Positions 6,856-16,503 of a stretch of 64,000 nt of DNA are shown in pieces (position 1 is the first letter of the stretch; each line of letters starts with the position of its first letter). The notes beneath the pieces were generated by a model, which saw nothing but the letters and a program-made list of their open reading frames with translations, was not told where the DNA came from and ran no database searches. The DNA comes from Altererythrobacter sp. Its GTDB lineage: Bacteria > Pseudomonadota > Alphaproteobacteria > Sphingomonadales > Sphingomonadaceae. The stretch covers positions 62,001 to 126,000 of the forward strand of contig JAPSJS010000002.1 in the NCBI GenBank assembly GCA_031178065.1. Reading direction: 5' to 3'. Position numbers and translations under genes: made by a program.

Positions 6856-9800
6856 ATGAACTTCCGCAACATCTCCGCTTGGTCGATTCGCAATCCGGTC
6901 ATTCCGCTCGTTTTCTTCACGGCGCTGCTGCTGGCGGGGTTGATGGCGTTTGCGCGGATGGATGTGGTCAACAACCCGGAGATCGAATTCCCGGCGGTCA
7001 ACGTCTCGATCTCTCAGCCCGGTGCCGCGCCGACCGAGATCGAGAACCAGATCACGCAGCGTGTCGAATCGGCGGTCCGCTCGATCAACGGGGTGAAGTC
7101 GATCAACTCGACTGCCAGCGAAGGCAGCTCGAGCACTTTCGTCGAATTCGAGATCGGGACCGATCCGAACGACGCTGTCGCGGAAGTCAAGAACGCGGTC
7201 GACCAGATCCGCGGCAGTCTTCCCGATGGGATCATCGAGCCGCGCATCACCAAAGAGGAGATCTCGGGCGGCTTCCTCGGCATCTTTGCCGTCGAAGCCG
7301 ACGACATGACGATCGAGCAGTTGAGCTGGTTCATCGACGATACGGTGGCGAAGCGGCTGCTTTCGGTCGAGGGCATGGCGGAAGTGAACCGCTTCGCTGG
7401 CGTCGACCGCGAGATCGAAGTCATCATCGATCTCGATCGGATGCAGGCCTTCGGCGTCACCGCCAGCCAGATCAACAACGTGCTGCGGCAGACCAACCTC
7501 GACGCAGCGGGCGGAAACACCGAAGTCGGCGGCACGCGTCAGTCGGTCCGTGTCCTCGGCAGCACCGAGACCGCCTACCAACTGTCGCAGCGGCAGATCC
7601 AGCTCGGCGACGGAAGGACCGTGAAGCTGGCCGATATCGCCACGGTGCGTGACGGCTACAGCGAACGGACCTCGATCAGCAAAGTGCGCGACAAGGAAGT
7701 GGTCAACTTCGCGATGTCGCGCGCCAAGGGCGCTTCCGACGTCACCGTCTTTGAGATGGCGAAGGAGGAAATCGAGAAGATCGAAGCGGAAAATCCCGGC
7801 GTAAGCTTCATCCCGCTGTTCAACACCGTGCAGTACACGGAAGAGCAGTACGAAAGCTCGATGGCGGCGATGATCGAGGGGGCGATCCTGGCCGTTGTCG
7901 TCGTCTTCTTCTTCCTCCGCGACTGGCGGGCCACGGTGATCTCGGCCATCGCGATCCCGCTTTCCGCAATCCCGACGTTCTGGTTCATGGACCTGCTCGG
8001 GTTCAACCTGAACTCGCTCTCGTTGCTCGCGCTGGGGCTTGTGGCTGGCGTGCTGGTCGACGACGCGATCGTGGAGATCGAGAACATCGTGCGCCACATG
8101 CGCATGGGGAAATCCGCCTATCAGGCGTCCATCGACGCTGCGGACGAGATCGGCCTGCCGGTGGTCGCGACCAGCTTCTGCATCGTCGCGGTGTTCCTGC
8201 CCGTCGGGCTCATGCCTGGCATTTCGGGGCAGTTCTTCAAGAACTTCGGCATCACCGTGGTGATCGCGGTGCTGATGTCGCTGGCGGTCGCGCGCATGAT
8301 CACCCCGATGCTCGCCGCCTATTTTCTCAAGGCGAAGGGTCACGCCGCGCACGGCGAAGGGCCGATGATGGACCGCTACATGGGCGTCCTCGCGTGGTCG
8401 CTCAATCGCGGCAAGATGCACGCCCGCCGCGAAGGTCTCGAGGGCCCGCGCAATCGCTTCCTCTATGGCCTGGGGTTCATGGCAACGGTCCTGCTGCTCA
8501 TCGTGGTGCCGTTCGCCGTCGTCTTCGCGGCGTACAACGCGCTGCAGGCGGTCAGCATACCTGAAACGATCGCGGGCGCTCTTTTTGCGAGCGGCGAAGG
8601 GATATTCCACTTCCTCGTCGTCAAGCTGATCGAAATCATCGAGCTTGCGCTAGTCGTGGCGATCGGCTTCGGCGCCGGGTGGGCCGCGCTCAAGCTGATC
8701 GGTCTTCCCTGGCGAATGATCGGCGGCGGCATCCACGACAGCTGGCGCTGGCTCGAGGCGCGTTTCTACGATCACCGCGTGTGGATGATGATGACCGGCT
8801 ATTTTGCGCTGATCCTCACCGTCCTGCTGTTCATGAACGTTCCGCCGCAGTTCCAGCCGAACATAAATAGCGACAACAGCCAGGTCGAAATCGAAATGGT
8901 GCCCGGCACCACGCTTGAGACCACGGAGCGGGTCGCGGACGAAGTCGCGGCGATCCTCTATCAGGAACCCGAGGTGCTGCGCGCGCTCGAACGCGTTCGC
9001 GTGGGCAATGCGTCGATCTACATCACGCTCAAGCCCGAGCGGGAGCGGACATCGGTCGAATTCGAACGCGCGCTTGCGCCCAGATTGGCGCAGATTCCCG
9101 ACGCGCGGGTGCGCTTCCAGTCGCAATCCGGCGGCTTCGGCAGCGGGCGCGACGTGACGGTGATGCTCGCAGGTTCCGACCCGGAGTTGCTGGAGGAGAC
9201 CGCCGCCACGCTGGTCGAGCAGATGAAGACGCTCGACACGCTCGTCGCGCCGCGCATCAGCGCCGACATCAACCGGCCGGAAATCATCATCGAGCCGCGC
9301 GCCGACCTCGCTGCCGAACTCGGCGTCACAACTTCCGCGATGAGCCAGGCGATCCGCATCGCCACGCTCGGCGAGATCGAGCAGAACGCGGCCAAGTTCT
9401 CGCTGGCGGATCGGCAGATCCCAATCCGCGTCAAGCTGCCCGAGCAGTCTCGCGAGGTTCTGACGACGATCGAGAACCTGCCCGTGCCGACCCGCACTGG
9501 CGGCACCGTCCCGCTCTCGCGGGTGGCGGACATCAGCTTCGGCTCGGGGCCGACCACGATCCAGCGCTACAACCAGAACCGCCGCGTGCTGATCGGCGCC
9601 GATCTCGCGCAGGGCGTGGTCAAGGGAGAGGCCGACGCGCAGATCAATACGCTGCCGATCCTTCAGAACCTGCCGCAAGGCGTGATTCGCGATCTCGTGG
9701 GCGAGGACGAGTGGCAGCAGGAGATGATGACGAGCCTCATGTTCGCGATCCTGTCCGGCATCCTGCTGGTCTTCGCGGTGCTCGTGCTGCTCTACAAGCG

Positions 9801-10368
9801 CGTGATGAGCCCGCTGGTCAACATGACCTCGCTCGCGCTCGCACCGCTCGGCGGCATCTTCCTGGTCTGGCTGGTGGGGCAGCCGCAGTCGATGCCGGTC
9901 TATATCGGCATTCTGCTGCTGCTCGGCATCGTGTCGAAGAACTCGATCCTGCTGATCGACTTCGCGATCGAGGAGATGGACAAGGGCGTACGGAAGCTCG
10001 ACGCGATCATGGACGCGGGCCACAAGCGTGCGCAGCCGATCGTGATGACCACCGTGGCGATGACCGCGGGCATGATTCCGGTCTCGCTCTCGCTCTCGGG
10101 CGACGGCGCCTGGCGCGCGCCGATGGGGACGGTGGTGATTGGCGGACTGATCATGTCGACGGTCCTCACGCTGCTCATCGTGCCGGCGGGCTTCAGCCTT
10201 GCCGACGGGTTCGAGAAGCGTCTCGGCCCGTGGCTGCGTGGCCGCCTGCTCACCTACCGTCCTGGTGACGAGGCCCACGCTCCCGCTCCGCTGCCGGAGT
10301 CCGGGCCCGACGGGGAGCCGATTCCTGCGACGCGGCGTCCGCCGCCGGGACCCTACCCGGCGGAGTGA
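6856..10368 (+). CDS. RND efflux permease (HAE1/AcrB-like), enlarged
   Basis: 1170 residues. Proton-driven inner-membrane exporter working with the adaptor just upstream. Typical features are NPVIPLVFFTALLLAG at the first membrane helix, the two periplasmic porter regions, and the TM4 proton relay VDDAIVEIEN with adjacent aspartates at 402-403. Family members are usually ~1030-1060 residues. The extra length lies between TM6 and TM7 at about residues 520-635, where two additional hydrophobic stretches occur (around FMATVLLLIVVPFAVVFAAY and LALVVAIGFGAGWAALKL). The C-terminal ~35 residues are Pro-rich. The stop overlaps the next start (GTGA). Confidence 0.96.
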   Translation: MNFRNISAWSIRNPVIPLVFFTALLLAGLMAFARMDVVNNPEIEFPAVNVSISQPGAAPTEIENQITQRVESAVRSINGVKSINSTASEGSSSTFVEFEIGTDPNDAVAEVKNAVDQIRGSLPDGIIEPRITKEEISGGFLGIFAVEADDMTIEQLSWFIDDTVAKRLLSVEGMAEVNRFAGVDREIEVIIDLDRMQAFGVTASQINNVLRQTNLDAAGGNTEVGGTRQSVRVLGSTETAYQLSQRQIQLGDGRTVKLADIATVRDGYSERTSISKVRDKEVVNFAMSRAKGASDVTVFEMAKEEIEKIEAENPGVSFIPLFNTVQYTEEQYESSMAAMIEGAILAVVVVFFFLRDWRATVISAIAIPLSAIPTFWFMDLLGFNLNSLSLLALGLVAGVLVDDAIVEIENIVRHMRMGKSAYQASIDAADEIGLPVVATSFCIVAVFLPVGLMPGISGQFFKNFGITVVIAVLMSLAVARMITPMLAAYFLKAKGHAAHGEGPMMDRYMGVLAWSLNRGKMHARREGLEGPRNRFLYGLGFMATVLLLIVVPFAVVFAAYNALQAVSIPETIAGALFASGEGIFHFLVVKLIEIIELALVVAIGFGAGWAALKLIGLPWRMIGGGIHDSWRWLEARFYDHRVWMMMTGYFALILTVLLFMNVPPQFQPNINSDNSQVEIEMVPGTTLETTERVADEVAAILYQEPEVLRALERVRVGNASIYITLKPERERTSVEFERALAPRLAQIPDARVRFQSQSGGFGSGRDVTVMLAGSDPELLEETAATLVEQMKTLDTLVAPRISADINRPEIIIEPRADLAAELGVTTSAMSQAIRIATLGEIEQNAAKFSLADRQIPIRVKLPEQSREVLTTIENLPVPTRTGGTVPLSRVADISFGSGPTTIQRYNQNRRVLIGADLAQGVVKGEADAQINTLPILQNLPQGVIRDLVGEDEWQQEMMTSLMFAILSGILLVFAVLVLLYKRVMSPLVNMTSLALAPLGGIFLVWLVGQPQSMPVYIGILLLLGIVSKNSILLIDFAIEEMDKGVRKLDAIMDAGHKRAQPIVMTTVAMTAGMIPVSLSLSGDGAWRAPMGTVVIGGLIMSTVLTLLIVPAGFSLADGFEKRLGPWLRGRLLTYRPGDEAHAPAPLPESGPDGEPIPATRRPPPGPYPAE

Positions 10369-11654
10369 GCGGCGAAACTCCGCCGCCACCTGCGCGTTTC
10401 CTCTCCATGAGGCGCGCTCCGTTCCCGCCCGACCGTGCGCGCCGCATGCGCATGACCGCCACGGCCATGCTCGTGGCTATGGCGGGGGTATTCCTGTTCT
10501 CGCACCAGTATCTCGCAGTGCATCCCGCCTGGGGCTACGTGCACGCCTTCGCCGAGGCGGCAATGGTCGGTGGGCTGGCGGACTGGTTCGCCGTCACGGC
10601 GCTGTTTCGCCATCCGCTCGGCCTGCCGATCCCGCACACGGCGATCATTCCCGAGAACAAGGATCGTATCGCCGATACGATGGCGCAGTTCCTGCGCGAC
10701 AATTTCCTCACGCCCGCAGTGGTTGCGCGCCGGATGCAGGCGATGAACCTCGCCCGGGCGGTCGGCGATTTCCTCGTTAAGCCGGGTGGCGGAGCGCAGT
10801 CGCGGATCGGCGCAGGCGCCGCCGAGCTGTTCGCCGGGGCGCTCGAATCGCTCGACCCCGAGCGGCTGGGTGGGCAGGTGCGCAGCGGCCTGAAGCGGCA
10901 GCTCGACAAGCTTGAGGCCGCGCCGCTGCTGGGACAGATGCTCAGCGCCGCGATCGCCGACAAGCGCCACCTGCCGCTGATCGACAGCATCATCCGCTGG
11001 GCCGGCCTGACGCTCGAAGACAACGAAGAAATGGTCCGCGCGATGATCCACGAGCGCGCCAATGCACTGCTGCGCTGGACCGGGCTCGACGAGCGGCTCG
11101 CCAACTCGGTACTCGACGGCCTCTATCGCCTGCTCGCCGAGGTGCTGGTCGATCCCGAGCATCCACTCCGCGGCAAGATCGAGGAGGGGCTGGAGAAAGT
11201 CGCGCACGACCTGGTCCACGATCCCGAAATGCGCGCCAAGATCGAGAGGATGAAGCGCGAGCTGCTCGACAATCCGGCGGTGGCGAACTGGTGGCAGGGC
11301 GTGTGGGAGCGGATGCGTACTGGCATGATCGCCATGGCGCGTAATCCCGATTCGGCCCTCGACGGCTGGCTCGGCGGTACTTTGGCGGAACTCGGCGGGG
11401 CCCTACGCGACGATCCGCGCCTGCAGACGCAGGTCAACCGCTTCGCCCGCCGCACCGCCGTAGGCATCGCGACCCGTTACGGCGGGCAGATCGTCCAGCT
11501 CGTCTCGGAAACGGTCCGCCGCTGGGATGCGCGCACGATCACCGATCGCCTCGAGAACGCCGTCGGCCGCGATCTGCAGTTCATCCGCATCAACGGCACG
11601 CTGGTCGGAGGGCTCGTCGGCGTGACGATCCACGCACTCGTTTCGGTTCTCTAG
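10365..11654 (+). CDS. DUF445 family membrane protein
   Basis: 429 residues from a GTG that overlaps the permease stop (GTGA). An ATG at 10407 is the alternative start. The first ~70 residues hold a hydrophobic helix (MLVAMAGVFLFSHQYLAV), then the family signature AFAEAAMVGGLADWFAVTALFRHPLGLPIPHTAIIP. A long helical soluble part follows, and the protein ends in a short C-terminal hydrophobic segment (INGTLVGGLVGVTIHALVSVL). DUF445 proteins (YjiN/YheB-like) are inner-membrane proteins without an established biochemical function. Translational coupling to an RND pump suggests co-expression, not necessarily joint function. Confidence 0.93.
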   Translation: MSGETPPPPARFLSMRRAPFPPDRARRMRMTATAMLVAMAGVFLFSHQYLAVHPAWGYVHAFAEAAMVGGLADWFAVTALFRHPLGLPIPHTAIIPENKDRIADTMAQFLRDNFLTPAVVARRMQAMNLARAVGDFLVKPGGGAQSRIGAGAAELFAGALESLDPERLGGQVRSGLKRQLDKLEAAPLLGQMLSAAIADKRHLPLIDSIIRWAGLTLEDNEEMVRAMIHERANALLRWTGLDERLANSVLDGLYRLLAEVLVDPEHPLRGKIEEGLEKVAHDLVHDPEMRAKIERMKRELLDNPAVANWWQGVWERMRTGMIAMARNPDSALDGWLGGTLAELGGALRDDPRLQTQVNRFARRTAVGIATRYGGQIVQLVSETVRRWDARTITDRLENAVGRDLQFIRINGTLVGGLVGVTIHALVSVL

Positions 11655-11672
11655 GCAGCCAGGAAGCTCGCC

Positions 11673-12605
11673 TCAGGGCATTTCGAAGCTGACCGCACTG
11701 CGCCAATATGACGCAATCGGACGGCCCTCAGCGTCGAGAGCAGGTTCGAAGCGGGCCCTGCGCATCAGTGCATTGCACACGGCCTTGTCGAAGCCCTCGG
11801 GCCGTGTGGACGCTTGTATATGGCACTGCGTCGGCACGCCGTCGGCGCCGACGCTGAGGCGGAACTGGACGAGCCCTTGTGCGCCTTTGCGCACCAGGTT
11901 CAGAGGGTAGTCGCTCGACCGCACCCAGCGCGCAGGGTTTGCCTTCGGCACCACCGCTCTCGTTATCTCGCGATGCGCTTCGAGATCGATTCCCCAATGC
12001 GTCAACAACTCGTCGATGCACTGGCGCATTGCTTCCATCGGTGGGCCCATGGAGCCCAGTTCCAGCCTGATCGGACGTGCCCGTCCGCGCCGGATCTCGA
12101 GCCATGAAATGGCAGCTTCCTGTTCGGGCGTAATCTCCTGTTCGAAGAGATCGGTGTCCTGCGCTTCCTTCTCCGGGTCGAAGTGCTCGTTATAAGATTG
12201 GTATTCATCAGCGTCGGGTGTAGCGACCAGGCGCATCCCGCTGGCCATTACAGCTGGAGAATGCTCGCCGAACTCCCCCTCCTTTGTCGAGCGGTCGAAT
12301 TCGTACCCATCCGGTCCGAAGCGAAGGGCCGTATCGACATGACGAGCCGCTTTGAGCGGCTTTCCACCGACGAGCATAAAGAACGAGTCGGTTGGTCCGT
12401 AACGTTCGATGACGAAGGCAGACTCCTCGTCCCCTTCGCCGAACATGCGCATCATGCGGCAGCTATCGTCCGCATAGTTCACATGCCACCGCGAACTTGG
12501 CTTCAGGACGAGAGGCTCCTCGTCCTCGTCCGCCGATGCGATACCGGGCAGCAGGGCTGCTACGCACAGACCCACCAAGCTAAGCTTTTTGAAAAGTTCC
12601 CCCAT
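11673..12605 (-). CDS. Secreted protein with TonB-like C-terminal domain
   Basis: 310 residues with a cleavable signal peptide ([18 protein letters not shown]) and no other membrane helix. The last ~90 residues resemble the TonB C-terminal/energy-transducer domain: [21 protein letters not shown], then [10 protein letters not shown] and [18 protein letters not shown]. The ~200-residue N-terminal part is unrecognised. True TonB proteins have an N-terminal anchor and a Pro-rich linker, both absent here, so energy transduction is unlikely and a periplasmic binding role is more plausible. By hand count, GC runs from 52 to 66% per 60 bases, often below the mid-60s of the neighbours. It is convergent with the DUF445 gene and 47 bases downstream of etfA. 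Confidence 0.8.
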   Translation of the reverse strand: MGELFKKLSLVGLCVAALLPGIASADEDEEPLVLKPSSRWHVNYADDSCRMMRMFGEGDEESAFVIERYGPTDSFFMLVGGKPLKAARHVDTALRFGPDGYEFDRSTKEGEFGEHSPAVMASGMRLVATPDADEYQSYNEHFDPEKEAQDTDLFEQEITPEQEAAISWLEIRRGRARPIRLELGSMGPPMEAMRQCIDELLTHWGIDLEAHREITRAVVPKANPARWVRSSDYPLNLVRKGAQGLVQFRLSVGADGVPTQCHIQASTRPEGFDKAVCNALMRRARFEPALDAEGRPIASYWRSAVSFEMP

Positions 12606-12652
12606 ACCGCCAACCTACTACGCAGAGCAGGCATGGCGCAACGGGGTGGATG

Positions 12653-13582
12653 TCACAGCTTCTCGGTGAGCTCCGGCACGACTTTGAAGAGGTCTGCGAC
12701 GAGGCCGATGTCGGCGACCTGGAAGATGGGTGCGTCCTCGTCCTTGTTAATGGCGATGATGGTCTTGGAGTCCTTCATGCCGGCGAGGTGCTGGATCGCG
12801 CCCGAGATGCCGATGGCGATGTAGACTTCCGGCGCCACGATCTTGCCCGTCTGGCCGACCTGATAGTCGTTGGGGACGTAGCCTGCATCGACCGCCGCGC
12901 GGCTCGCACCGACGCCAGCGCCGAGCTTGTCGGCGAGCGGCATGATCACTTCCTCGAACGTCGCCGCATCCTTGAGCGCGCGGCCGCCCGAGACGATCAC
13001 CTTGGCACTGGTCAGCTCGGGACGCTCGCTCTTGGCGAGCTCCTGGCTGACGAAGCTCGAGATCCCGGCATCGCCGGAGCCGGAGACCGCCTCGACCGTG
13101 CCCGAACCGCCCTCGGCGGCAGCCTTGTCGAAGGCCGTGCCGCGCACGGTGACGACCAGCTTGGGATCGCTCGATTCCACCGTCGCGATCGCATTGCCGG
13201 CATAGATCGGGCGGGTGAAGGTCTTCTCCCCCTCGATCGACAGAATATCGGAGATCTGCATCACGTCGAGCAGCGCGGCAACGCGCGGGGCGATGTTCTT
13301 GCCGGTGGTGGTCGCAGGGGCGAGGAACGCGTCGTGATCCTTCATCAGCTCGGCCGCGAGCGGCGCGACGTTCTCGGCCAGCTGATGCTCGTAGGCGGGA
13401 TCGTCGGCGACATGGACCTTGCCCACGCCTTCGATCTTCGCGGCCGCTTCGGCCACCGCGCCGCAGCCGCTGCCGGCGACGAGCAGGTGCACTTCGCCGA
13501 GCTTGGCGGCGGCGGTGACGACAGACAGCGTCGCATCCTTCACCGAAGCATTGTCGTGTTCGACCAGAACCAGCGTTTTCAT
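12653..13582 (-). CDS. etfA: Electron transfer flavoprotein subunit alpha
   Basis: 309 residues. FAD-binding subunit of the soluble ETF that takes electrons from acyl-CoA and related dehydrogenases and passes them to ETF-ubiquinone oxidoreductase. The C-terminal FAD domain is intact: [11 protein letters not shown], then [31 protein letters not shown], then [20 protein letters not shown]. The N-terminal domain begins [25 protein letters not shown] ribosome site precedes the start. It is the second gene of an etfBA pair, with 108 bases between the two. That gap has no obvious terminator. Confidence 0.97.
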   Translation of the reverse strand: MKTLVLVEHDNASVKDATLSVVTAAAKLGEVHLLVAGSGCGAVAEAAAKIEGVGKVHVADDPAYEHQLAENVAPLAAELMKDHDAFLAPATTTGKNIAPRVAALLDVMQISDILSIEGEKTFTRPIYAGNAIATVESSDPKLVVTVRGTAFDKAAAEGGSGTVEAVSGSGDAGISSFVSQELAKSERPELTSAKVIVSGGRALKDAATFEEVIMPLADKLGAGVGASRAAVDAGYVPNDYQVGQTGKIVAPEVYIAIGISGAIQHLAGMKDSKTIIAINKDEDAPIFQVADIGLVADLFKVVPELTEKL

Positions 13583-13690
13583 CGTCTCTTCCCTAAATTC
13601 CGTTGTCCCGCAGCATCCGAGGTGGAGAGCGGCCCTTCATTCTTCGCCTGGTTCACCGATCCAAGGCGAACGGGCGTGGGCCGGCTAACC

Positions 13691-14437
13691 TCAAGCGATC
13701 CCGAGCGCCTTGATCTTGGCGACCAGCTCGTCGACGTCGGCGACCTTTACGCCCGCCTGGCGCACCGGCGGCTCGGACACCTTGGTCGTCTTGAGACGCG
13801 GCGCAGTGTCGACGCTGTAATCGGCGGGGCTCTTGGTATCGAGCGGCTTCTGCTTCGCCTTCATGATGTTCGGCAGCGAGGCATAGCGCGGCTCGTTCAA
13901 ACGCAGGTCGGTGGTGACGATCGCCGGGAGCGTAAGCTTGACCGTCTCGAGGCCGCCATCGACTTCGCGCTTCACGGTGACGCTGTCGCCATCGATCTCG
14001 ACGTCATTGGCGAACGTGCCCTGCGGCCGGCCGGTCAGCGCGGCCAGCATCTGGCCGGTCTGGTTCGAATCGTCGTCGATCGCCTGCTTGCCCAGGATCA
14101 CGAGACCCGGCTGCTCCGCCTCGTAGATCGCCTTGAGGATCTTGGCGACGGCGAGCGGCTCGACCTCGTCATCGGTCTGGACCAGGATCGCGCGGTCGGC
14201 GCCCATGGCAAGCGCGGTACGCAGCGTCTCCTGCGCCTTGGCCGGGCCGATTGAGACCGCCACGATCTCTTCCGCCTTGCCCGCTTCCTTGATCCGGATC
14301 GCCTCTTCCACCGCGATCTCGTCGAACGGGTTCATGCTCATCTTCACGTTCGCAAGATCGACGCCCGAACCGTCGGATTTCACCCGAGGCTTCACGTTAT
14401 AGTCGATCACCCGCTTCACGGGCACGAGGATCTTCAT
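13691..14437 (-). CDS. etfB: Electron transfer flavoprotein subunit beta
   Basis: 248 residues from the ATG at 14437 ([17 protein letters not shown]), preceded by GGAAGGACC. The frame is open further upstream to 14527, but that stretch crosses the promoter and lacks homology. Landmarks are [19 protein letters not shown], the AMP-site region [25 protein letters not shown], and the C-terminal recognition-loop region. It forms the heterodimer with EtfA encoded downstream. A dyad operator-like sequence overlaps the likely promoter (see the 14471-14499 entry). That suggests control by a regulator of fatty-acid or branched-chain amino-acid degradation. Confidence 0.97.
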   Translation of the reverse strand: MKILVPVKRVIDYNVKPRVKSDGSGVDLANVKMSMNPFDEIAVEEAIRIKEAGKAEEIVAVSIGPAKAQETLRTALAMGADRAILVQTDDEVEPLAVAKILKAIYEAEQPGLVILGKQAIDDDSNQTGQMLAALTGRPQGTFANDVEIDGDSVTVKREVDGGLETVKLTLPAIVTTDLRLNEPRYASLPNIMKAKQKPLDTKSPADYSVDTAPRLKTTKVSEPPVRQAGVKVADVDELVAKIKALGIA

Positions 14438-14470
14438 GGGGTGGTCCTTCCTCTCGATTGGCGCGGCGTC

Positions 14471-14499
14471 CGCGTAGCTTGCGTTTACGTAAGCGTCAA
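14471..14499 (-). promoter_or_regulatory. Candidate etfBA promoter with overlapping dyad operator
   Basis: On the minus strand TTGACG (14499-14494) is followed after 17 bases by TACGCG (14476-14471), a plausible -35/-10 pair about 34 bases before etfB. The spacer contains overlapping dyads: TTTACGTAAGCGTCAA at 14484-14499 (arms TTTACG/CGTCAA) and CTTGCGTTTACGTAAG at 14478-14493 (arms CTTGCGT/ACGTAAG). 16-bp ACGT-containing dyads of this type resemble MerR-family LiuR sites before ETF and acyl-CoA genes; that assignment is inference. Confidence 0.5.
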
Positions 14500-14640
14500 G
14501 CGCGGGACTCGCCGGCGGCTGATCCAACTCCGCCTCTCCCTTGCGTTCCGCGCCGGCGGGGTCAACCCCATTCCCGTGCGCTTTACCAGCGCGGCGCGCA
14601 CGCGTAGTCTGGCGTTGCCTGTTCCTGAGAGGGGCCAGCC

Positions 14641-15174
14641 ATGCTTCGATACAGTCTGTTTCTGCTCATCGCTGCGCTGGCTGCTCCGCTGGCAGCACAG
14701 GAAACGCGCGTCGCGCCAGACGACCACGTCCCGCCGCCCGCTGCGATCGAGGAAGCGGCCTGGCTGGTCGGCGATTGGGTCGGCACCGGCATCGAGGGCG
14801 CCCCGGCAGCCGAGACCTGGCTACCGCCGATGGGCGGTACGATGGTCGGTCTGTTCGCGCAGGAAAGCCCCGAAGGCGGGCTGATGTTCACCGAGCAGAT
14901 GTATCTGGTCGAGGAGGAGGGCAGCCTCGCCCTCAAGCTCAAGCACTTCAATCCGGATCTGACGGGCTGGGAGGAAAAGGACGATATGGTCCGCTTCCCG
15001 CTGATCTCTATCGAGCCCTGTGCAGCCTACTTCAGCGCGCTGACATATCGCTGCGATGGAGAGGGCGGACTGGTCGTCGCCGTTCGGATGAAGAGCGAGG
15101 GCGACGAGGTCAAAGAGCTCGTCTTCCGCTATGCGCGCCGCGAACAGTCGGCACGAGAGGAGCCGGCGCCGTAG
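14641..15174 (+). CDS. Secreted DUF6265-type protein
   Basis: 177 residues with a signal peptide ([20 protein letters not shown]). The mature part starts with [14 protein letters not shown], continues [17 protein letters not shown], and then [20 protein letters not shown]. This pattern is that of DUF6265 proteins, predicted single-domain beta-barrels of unknown function in the periplasm or outer envelope. The ribosome site is GAGAGGGG. It stands alone between divergent etfB and convergent sucC, and its stop codon lies inside a strong GC hairpin that may terminate transcription. Confidence 0.85.
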   Translation: MLRYSLFLLIAALAAPLAAQETRVAPDDHVPPPAAIEEAAWLVGDWVGTGIEGAPAAETWLPPMGGTMVGLFAQESPEGGLMFTEQMYLVEEEGSLALKLKHFNPDLTGWEEKDDMVRFPLISIEPCAAYFSALTYRCDGEGGLVVAVRMKSEGDEVKELVFRYARREQSAREEPAP

Positions 15175-15184
15175 CGCCGGCTCC
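15159..15184 (+). terminator. GC-rich hairpin at the convergent DUF6265/sucC junction
   Basis: Perfect 11-base stem GGAGCCGGCGC (15159-15169) and GCGCCGGCTCC (15174-15184) with a CGTA loop. The stop codon of the upstream gene (15172-15174) falls in the loop and the start of the second arm. No T-run follows on either strand, so a terminator role is plausible but unproven. Confidence 0.45.
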
Positions 15185-15192
15185 GCACCGGT

Positions 15193-16392
15193 TCAGGCCG
15201 CCTGCTTCACTTCGGCGACGATCTTCCTCGCGGCATCGCCGAGATCGTCTGCGCTGACGATCGGCAGACCCGAGTTGTTGAGGATTTCCTTGCCCTTCTC
15301 GACGTTGGTACCTTCGAGACGGACGACCAGCGGGACCGAGAGGTTCACGTCCTTCGCCGCCGCGACGATGCCGTCGGCGATGACGTCGCACTTCATGATT
15401 CCACCGAAGATGTTGACCAGGATGCCCTCGACGGCCGGGTCCTTGAGGATGATCTTGAACGCCGCGGTGACCTTCTCACGGTTCGCGCCGCCGCCCACGT
15501 CGAGGAAGTTTGCCGGGAACGCGCCGTTGAGCTTGATGATGTCCATGGTCGCCATGGCAAGGCCCGCGCCGTTGACCATGCAGCCGATGCTGCCGTCGAG
15601 CTTGATATAGGCGAGGTCGTACTCGCTCGCCTCGACCTCGGCCGGATCCTCCTCGGTCACGTCGCGCAGCGCCTCGACGTCCTTGTGGCGGTAGAGCGCG
15701 TTCGAATCGAAGCTCATCTTGGTGTCGAGCACCAGCAGCTTGCCGTCTTCCGTCTCCACCAGCGGATTGATCTCGAGCATCTCGCAGTCGAGATCCATGA
15801 AGGCGGTGTAGAGCTGGCGGCTCAGCTTCTGCGCCTGCTTGTTGAGATCGCCGGTGAGGTTGAGTGCGAAGGCGACCGCGCGCCCGTGGTGCGGCATGAA
15901 GCCCTGCGCCGGGTCGATCGTTATGGTGGTGATCTTCTCCGGCGTGTCGTGCGCGACCTGTTCGATATCCATGCCGCCTTCGGTGGAGACGATCATCGCG
16001 ACGCGCCCCGTCGCACGATCGACCAGCATCGAGAGGTAGTATTCGGATGCGATGTCGACCCCGTCCGTCACGTAGAGGCGGTTCACCTGCTTGCCCGCCT
16101 CCCCCGTCTGCACGGTCACCAGCGTGTTGCCGAGCATCTCACGCGCGTTGGCCTCGACCTCCTCCACCGATTTGGCGAGCCGCACGCCGCCCTTGGCATC
16201 CGCGCCGAGCTCCTTGAACTTGCCCTTGCCGCGCCCGCCGGCGTGGATCTGCGCCTTCACCACGTAGAGCGGCCCCGGAAGCTGCTTCGCCCCTGCCACG
16301 GCTTCCTCCGCCGTCAGAGCGGCGTGACCGGCGGGAATCCCGATCCCGTACTTCGCGAGCAGTTCCTTGGCCTGGTATTCGTGGATGTTCAT
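15193..16392 (-). CDS. sucC: Succinate--CoA ligase (ADP-forming) subunit beta
   Basis: 399 residues from the ATG at 16392 ([17 protein letters not shown]). ATP-grasp subunit of the TCA-cycle enzyme that interconverts succinyl-CoA and succinate with substrate-level phosphorylation. Recognisable blocks are [17 protein letters not shown] near the N-terminus, the ATP-grasp [20 protein letters not shown], and the C-terminal [18 protein letters not shown] with [14 protein letters not shown]. The frame stays open upstream of 16392, but that sequence is an artefact antisense to the neighbouring gene. The partner sucD is not next to it: the gene downstream lies on the other strand. Confidence 0.97.
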   Translation of the reverse strand: MNIHEYQAKELLAKYGIGIPAGHAALTAEEAVAGAKQLPGPLYVVKAQIHAGGRGKGKFKELGADAKGGVRLAKSVEEVEANAREMLGNTLVTVQTGEAGKQVNRLYVTDGVDIASEYYLSMLVDRATGRVAMIVSTEGGMDIEQVAHDTPEKITTITIDPAQGFMPHHGRAVAFALNLTGDLNKQAQKLSRQLYTAFMDLDCEMLEINPLVETEDGKLLVLDTKMSFDSNALYRHKDVEALRDVTEEDPAEVEASEYDLAYIKLDGSIGCMVNGAGLAMATMDIIKLNGAFPANFLDVGGGANREKVTAAFKIILKDPAVEGILVNIFGGIMKCDVIADGIVAAAKDVNLSVPLVVRLEGTNVEKGKEILNNSGLPIVSADDLGDAARKIVAEVKQAA

Positions 16393-16503
16393 GGTGGTGC
16401 GCTTCCGCTTGTTGTTCGGGAGGGATCGGAGGTTTGCGTCCGCGCCTAAGCATGGATTCCCGCGCTTGAAAAGTGTCGCGTCCGCTCCCAACGGTGTTGG
16501 ACG

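Noticed and set aside
8650-10389. A 579-codon minus-strand open frame
   Set aside because: Antisense shadow of the RND permease; low-complexity Arg/His/Asp composition and no ribosome site.
12650-14254. A 534-codon open frame on the plus strand
   Set aside because: It lies antisense across etfA and etfB, whose proteins are unmistakable. The translation is Arg/Gly/Asp-rich without any known motif, as expected from GC-rich antisense frames.
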